A stretch of DNA of 64,000 nt from Tomocerus qinae (taxonomy: Eukaryota > Arthropoda > Collembola > Entomobryomorpha > Tomoceridae). Of this stretch, positions 59,317 through 64,000 are shown in pieces (position 1 is the first letter of the stretch; each line of letters opens with the position of its first letter). A program made the position numbers and the translations under genes. Where the stretch lies: assembly GCA_020055645.1 (NCBI GenBank), contig CM034547.1, positions 42,883,909 through 42,947,908 of the forward strand. Direction: 5' to 3'. The notes under the pieces are model-generated. The model was not told the DNA's origin. It saw only the letters and a list, made by a program, of their open reading frames with translations, and ran no database searches.

Positions 59317-62300
59317 ATGGACGGAGGAAGAGGTAATTCGCAAGGAGCTTGGGGAAGTGGACCACCGAAAGGTGCATGGGCTCGAGGAAGTCCTCAACGA
59401 GGAGGACAAAGTGGTAGAGGAGGACATCCTTCTGGAGGAGACAATATAAGGGGACCTCCACCCGGAGGAGAAAATATGGGAGGGCCAACTAACTCTACTG
59501 CCCCTCAGGGAGCTTGGGCTGGAAGAGGACGGGGAGTACAAGAAAATTTCCGAGGTGGACCTCAAGCGACAAGGGGCCGAGGGAATGGAAGAGGTGAGCC
59601 AGTCAATGGACGAGGAAATGGGAGAGGTGGCGGAAATGGGCAACGCCCTCAGATACCTACTGATGAAAGACGAGAAGGCCCGGAAGGGAATGATGGACGT
59701 TCAGTTCATAGTGGAGAAGGGCGACGTGGAGCGAGGCGTCCTGCAAGAGACAGGGTTGAACAACATGATATGGTGGTATCAAAACCCAACGATTGCAAGA
59801 AGCAAGGAACTACAGGAGTAAGCTTGGAATTGGTTGCCAACTTTTTTGAATTGGAGAAAAAGACGGATTGGTGTATTTTTCAATACCGTGTGGACTACAA
59901 TCCGGATTTGGAATTGACAAAAGAGAAAAAGAAACTTATGCGTCCCCACGCTGCCTCTTTAGGTGCACATATTTTTGATGGAGCATCGCTGTATACAGCA
60001 AGTCGCCTTTCACCAGATGTAATTCGTAAAATATCTACATAGTACCTATTTCACAAACATGACATGGCAAGAATTTATGCTATTCATCCACTGAGTCACT
60101 TTTATTTAAATGTTTTATTGTATTGTATTTACAGCCTTTGGAACTGTTTTCTTTCCGAGAAAATTCAATGGAGAAAATCCAAATCACGGTACGATTGGTG
60201 TCCCCCTTGGATCCAACAGATTCTATGTATCTTCAAGTTTTCAATATCTTTGTACGAAGGATGATGGAAGCCATGGGCCTGGAGGAAATCGGAAGAAATT
60301 TTTACGATCCTAACACTGCAATCCGTATGGAGAGGGAAAGATTGGAATTGTGGCCTGGGTATAAAACCAGCATGCGTCATCATGAACATAAAACACTTTT
60401 GTGTGTTGAAATGACTCATAAAGTTCTCCGCCTAGACTCATGCTTGAAAATCATCCGTGACGCCAGAGGAGACAGAGTGAGTACCTATATTAGTCGACCA
60501 TTTTATTAACTAATGTTTTCAATAATGTACCCCAACGCATACCTTCATGTGCTAAATTTAGTACATAGGGGTATGCGTTGGGGTACATTAATTCGATCGG
60601 TGTAAATAGTACTTACTTCCGGGTTGTTTTTCATGTACTTTTCAGAGAAAAATAACTGACGAACTTATTGGTGCCGTTGTGATTACGCACTACAATCGCA
60701 AAAACTATCGGATTCATGATATTGATTGGGACACAGGACCTACTTCTACTTTTTTGCAAAATAATGTGAACGTCAGTTTTGTGGACTATTATCGACAAAA
60801 GTATAATATGGAAATCAGAGACCGTGATCAGCCAATGCTTGTTTCACGTCCACGAAAAAAGGATTTCCATCGAGGGATGACTGGCCCCATTTTGCTCATT
60901 CCAGAGCTTTGCCAAATGACTGGATTGAGTGATAGAATGAGAGCGGACTTCCAACTTACTAAACAGTTGACAAGTCATCTTGCAGTTCTCCCTGAGAAAA
61001 GAATGGGCGTTATCCAGGGATTCATATTGAAAACACAATCAACTAAAAGTGTAAGCAATTTTGATTTTTATTAATTAATAAAAATCAAAACTTTGGAAAA
61101 TTCAAATGAGTAATTAATTGTGAATTTGCGTTGGAGTTTGATTGGAACTTTTCAAGGCATATGAATCCATTGAATTGAAAATAATTGTTAAATAAACAGA
61201 TCCAAGAAGAATGGAAACGCTGGGACTTAAAACTGGGGAGCAACCCAGTATCTCTAAGAGGACGTCAATTGCCTGGAGAAGATATGTATTTCGATGGCGA
61301 TAGGGCCGGCGGAAATCCCAAATGTGAGAAGGAGATCGATGGAGATTTTACCCAAATGTGCAAAAGTAAAGTTCTTTCTTAACTTACTTATAATTTTATC
61401 AATAGTTTGTACTTATTTTCTTTAAAATGGACTTTTTTCTTTTTAAGAATACGCCATGTACCATGTTGTCCATTTGACCAAATGGGTCGTAATTGTGCCA
61501 CAGCAATTAAAAGTAGCGGCTGACCAATTGGTTAAAACTATAAAAGAGCTCAAAGGATTGGGAATGCAATCAAACAATCCTAACATGTAACATAACATTG
61601 TTATTGGTTCTTTAAATGATGTTTGTGTTGGAAACCTTATCCCCCTGATGTTTGTTACAGGATAATGATACCCCAAGATGGGGCTGGGCATTACAATGCA
61701 GGAGTAAAGGAAGCAATGAACATGTACGGAAATAGTCTTCAGATCATTTTTGCAGTTCTGCCGACCAGAAACAATGCAGATGCTTATGCTGCTGTTAAGA
61801 AGACCTGTTGTCTTGAATATGGAAGTTAGTATTTAGTAATAAAATCCGTTTGTTCAATTCAGATTAATTGTAAAACGAATAAGTTGTACAAATGTACGAT
61901 GTTAACAGTCACTTTGGTTCGCATTTTACAGTTCCGTCTCAATGTTTGTTGGCCAAAAATACTGAAAATCCAGGGAAATTTAGATCTGTTTGCACAAAGT
62001 TGATGATACAGGTGAACGCTAAACTGGGAGGAGCACCGTGGACTGTTAGAGTGCCCCTGAATGTAACTATTTTTAAAATTGTCTTTGTCTATTTCATTTT
62101 AATGTATCTTATTTACAATGTCTATCCAAAATCCAAATACAACTTGAATACGACACTAGCCACTGATCATTCTTGTGCTACATAAGAATAGTCTTTTAGT
62201 TGCGCATTTAGTTATGTTATTATTAGTATTAAGATGGAAATCAAGAGGTAATGATTTATTGACGTGGTGGTTTCATTTTACAGCAATTAATGGTCATTGG

Positions 62301-63299
62301 TTTTGATGTCTATCATTGCGGAAAAAATAAGGGACGTAGTGTTGGTGCTGTGGTTGCGTCAACAAATAAAGATTTGTCTTCCTACATCAGTGTGACATCG
62401 TATCACGATTCCAGGGAAGAACTGGCAAGCAACTTAGCTAGTGACATAACAAGTTAGTGAAATCAATGATTAAACCCATTACTATTTTTTATACATGTAA
62501 TAAATTATTTGCTCAATAACAAATTCAATTCCATGTTTATAGAATGTCTCCATTCTTACAAATCTCTAAATCAGTGTTTGCCAGCACGTATCATCATGTA
62601 CCGCGACGGGGTTGGTGAAGGTCAACTCACTTTTGTTTATCGCATTGAGCTGGAGCAAATAAAGGTTAAATTTTCTAAATAGACTTCCTATATGTACCAA
62701 TTGGTAATTAAAGCTAATGTAATAATGAAATAAGAAATAACGTTTGTAACTTTTGTATTTACTTTTAGAATGCAATGAAAAATGTTTACAAATCTTGTAA
62801 TGCACCTGAGCCAAAATTTTCATTTTTGGTTGTCAACAAGCGAATTAATGCAAGGATTTTTCAGAGAAGCGTAAGACCTGGTGGACCACCTTCAAATCCG
62901 CCAGCTGGAACTGTTGTAGACGATGTTATTACACTGCCAGAACGGTAAATATATTGCGATGATAATATTTAGTTTGAATTTTGAATTCTTTTGAGTTTTA
63001 ATTGATTAAATAAATGTTCTTGCAGATTTGACTTCTATCTGATTGCTCAAAAGGTTGGCGTCGGAAGCGTCAGTCCTACATCGTACAATGTGTTAGTTGA
63101 CCAGCAGGGCCTGACTGCCGATCGACTGCAACTGTTGACTTACAAGCTGTGTCACATGTATTACAATTGGTCTGGCACTGTGGCTGTACCTGCACCGTGT
63201 CAATATGCACATAAATTGGCATACTTGACTGGTGTTGCTCTTCAATCTTGTGTATCTCCAGGTTTGGCACGTTTGTCCAACAAACTCTACTACCTATAA
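59317..63299 (+). CDS. piwi: PIWI-clade Argonaute protein
   Basis: Eleven exons: 59317-60018, 60135-60476, 60646-61050, 61200-61365, 61448-61586, 61661-61824, 61932-62062, 62284-62452, 62543-62664, 62769-62944 and 63026-63299. They sum to 2790 nt, 929 residues, with every phase consistent. Residues 1-130 are Gly/Arg rich with GRG and RGG repeats, the arginine-methylation sites that recruit Tudor proteins. The PAZ domain follows ([15 protein letters not shown]). MID has [12 protein letters not shown] and CCLEYG...PSQC. The PIWI domain has all four slicer residues: D in VIGFDVYH, E in SREELASN, D in YRDGVGEGQ and H in CQYAHKLAY. The terminal LSNKLYYL is PIWI-type and not AGO-type. It should use piRNAs to silence transposons, and slicing is predicted to be intact. 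Which paralogue (Piwi or Aubergine type) is not resolved. Confidence 0.95.
60523..60590. other. 68-nt hairpin in piwi intron 2
   Basis: TAATGTACCCCAACGCATAC pairs with its near-perfect complement at the other end. The stem continues for about 33 bp with three or four mismatches around a tiny loop (CTAAATTTAG). The size and shape resemble a microRNA precursor. A tiny palindromic repeat is the alternative. Confidence 0.6.
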
Positions 63300-64000
63300 T
63301 TCAGTTCCCTGAGCCAAAAGGCTAGGAGAGCTTTAGGAGAGAGAGAGAGTCCTTTCATCGTCGATTTCAACTTTTTCATCTGTCTTTCAATATTTTCACT
63401 ACTATCTTAAATATTTTGAGAAGGAGTGAAAATGTCTTGGACGTATCAAATGACTCTATTTAATTGTGAACATGCATGGTTTCTTTAGTACAATGCAAAG
63501 CGAAATATACCATTTAAACGTACAAAGGGAGTACATAATTACTTTTGGAAATATAGAAGACGAAATAAAATGATTCCATTGGCAGCTGTTATGCTATCGT
63601 CTATTTTCCTGTTTTACTGTGCCTTAAGCTATCCTTCCACTACTTATAGAAAAGGAGTTTTAACTACATACAAAACGATCATGATATTCAATGACGATAA
63701 TATATATAGTACTCCATTTGAAACCTAATGTTCAAATCGAAATTAGCAATAAATCTAAGCGTACATAGCTCTGGAAATTAAGTTAAAATAATACTACCTT
63801 CCAACAAACCCATTAATTGATCAATTATTTATTGGGTGTTGTAAATAATGGGGACTGTGAATCATGACCTGTTCAAGGATACAAATAATGACGAAGCTCA
63901 TTTGTTACAAATATATTATTCACTGCCACGTTGTCCTTGCCCAACGACTTAGTGACTAGAAAATAGTTCAAAAGACACGTTTGATACAATCTCAGAAATA
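63300..64000. other. 3' flank of piwi
   Basis: Begins with the probable 3' UTR, including a GAGAGAGAGAGAG run at about 63338. Nothing coding recognised to the window edge. Confidence 0.45.

Noticed and set aside
63026..63299. Apparent loss of a catalytic histidine in piwi (VSPTSYNV in place of the common PTHYN)
   Set aside because: By counting against human AGO2, the slicer histidine corresponds to the later YAHK position, which is present.
1..64000. tRNA and rRNA genes
   Set aside because: No sequence with convincing tRNA A/B boxes or rRNA core motifs was seen. A covariance-model scan would be needed to exclude them.

Overview
The window looks like an AT-rich animal genome, most probably arthropod. 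The genes have short GT-AG introns. They include a PIWI-clade Argonaute, a succinate dehydrogenase small membrane anchor, a ZDHHC23-like palmitoyltransferase, an SLC22-like transporter and a Methuselah-type receptor with a somatomedin B domain. That receptor architecture makes me think of springtails (Collembola), but this is recollection and not proof.

Bases 1-26,060 are almost entirely mobile and repetitive DNA. The dominant object spans 1840-18873 (17,034 bp). It ends in CAAGATGCC / GGCATCTTG and is flanked by the 8-bp direct repeat GAGTCACT. Its arms are inverted repeats of about 3.5 kb once later insertions are discounted. Each arm carries, pointing outward, a multi-exon gene of about 438 codons for a filamin-like plus NHL-repeat protein resembling the C-terminal half of LIN-41/TRIM71. 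Both copies are broken, but in different places: a 1-bp gain in the left exon 1 and a 16-bp loss in the right exon 2. The core is made of 10-bp T-tract arrays and a 1,264-bp tandem duplication that repeats the gene's upstream region. No transposase was recognised. Comparing the two arms dates several nested insertions: a 1.1-kb insert in the left arm; and in the right arm a TA-flanked short element, then a 9-bp-duplication element, then a TA-flanked element full of 21-bp repeats.

A second complex lies at 19694-26053. It has TGTCG...CGACA ends, inverted repeats of about 300 bp and a 4-bp TATA duplication, matching Ginger-type transposons. It contains a decayed Ginger/KRBA2-like integrase C-terminus that is split by a second, much longer copy of the 21-bp-repeat element.

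Bases 27,000-64,000 are ordinary gene territory. In order: a Methuselah-like GPCR (minus), a long gene-poor stretch, an SLC22-like transporter (minus), a dienelactone-hydrolase-like secreted protein (plus), a stand-alone subtilisin-propeptide-like inhibitor (minus), two paralogous lipocalin-like secreted proteins (minus), a 69-residue secreted peptide (minus), SDHD (plus), a ZDHHC23-like enzyme (plus) and a piwi gene (plus). Small palindromic elements sit in introns and spacers. The genes look like independent units with no operon logic. Exon boundaries were derived by hand from splice sites and reading-frame phase. Most sum to an exact open frame, but individual junctions could be off by a base or two.
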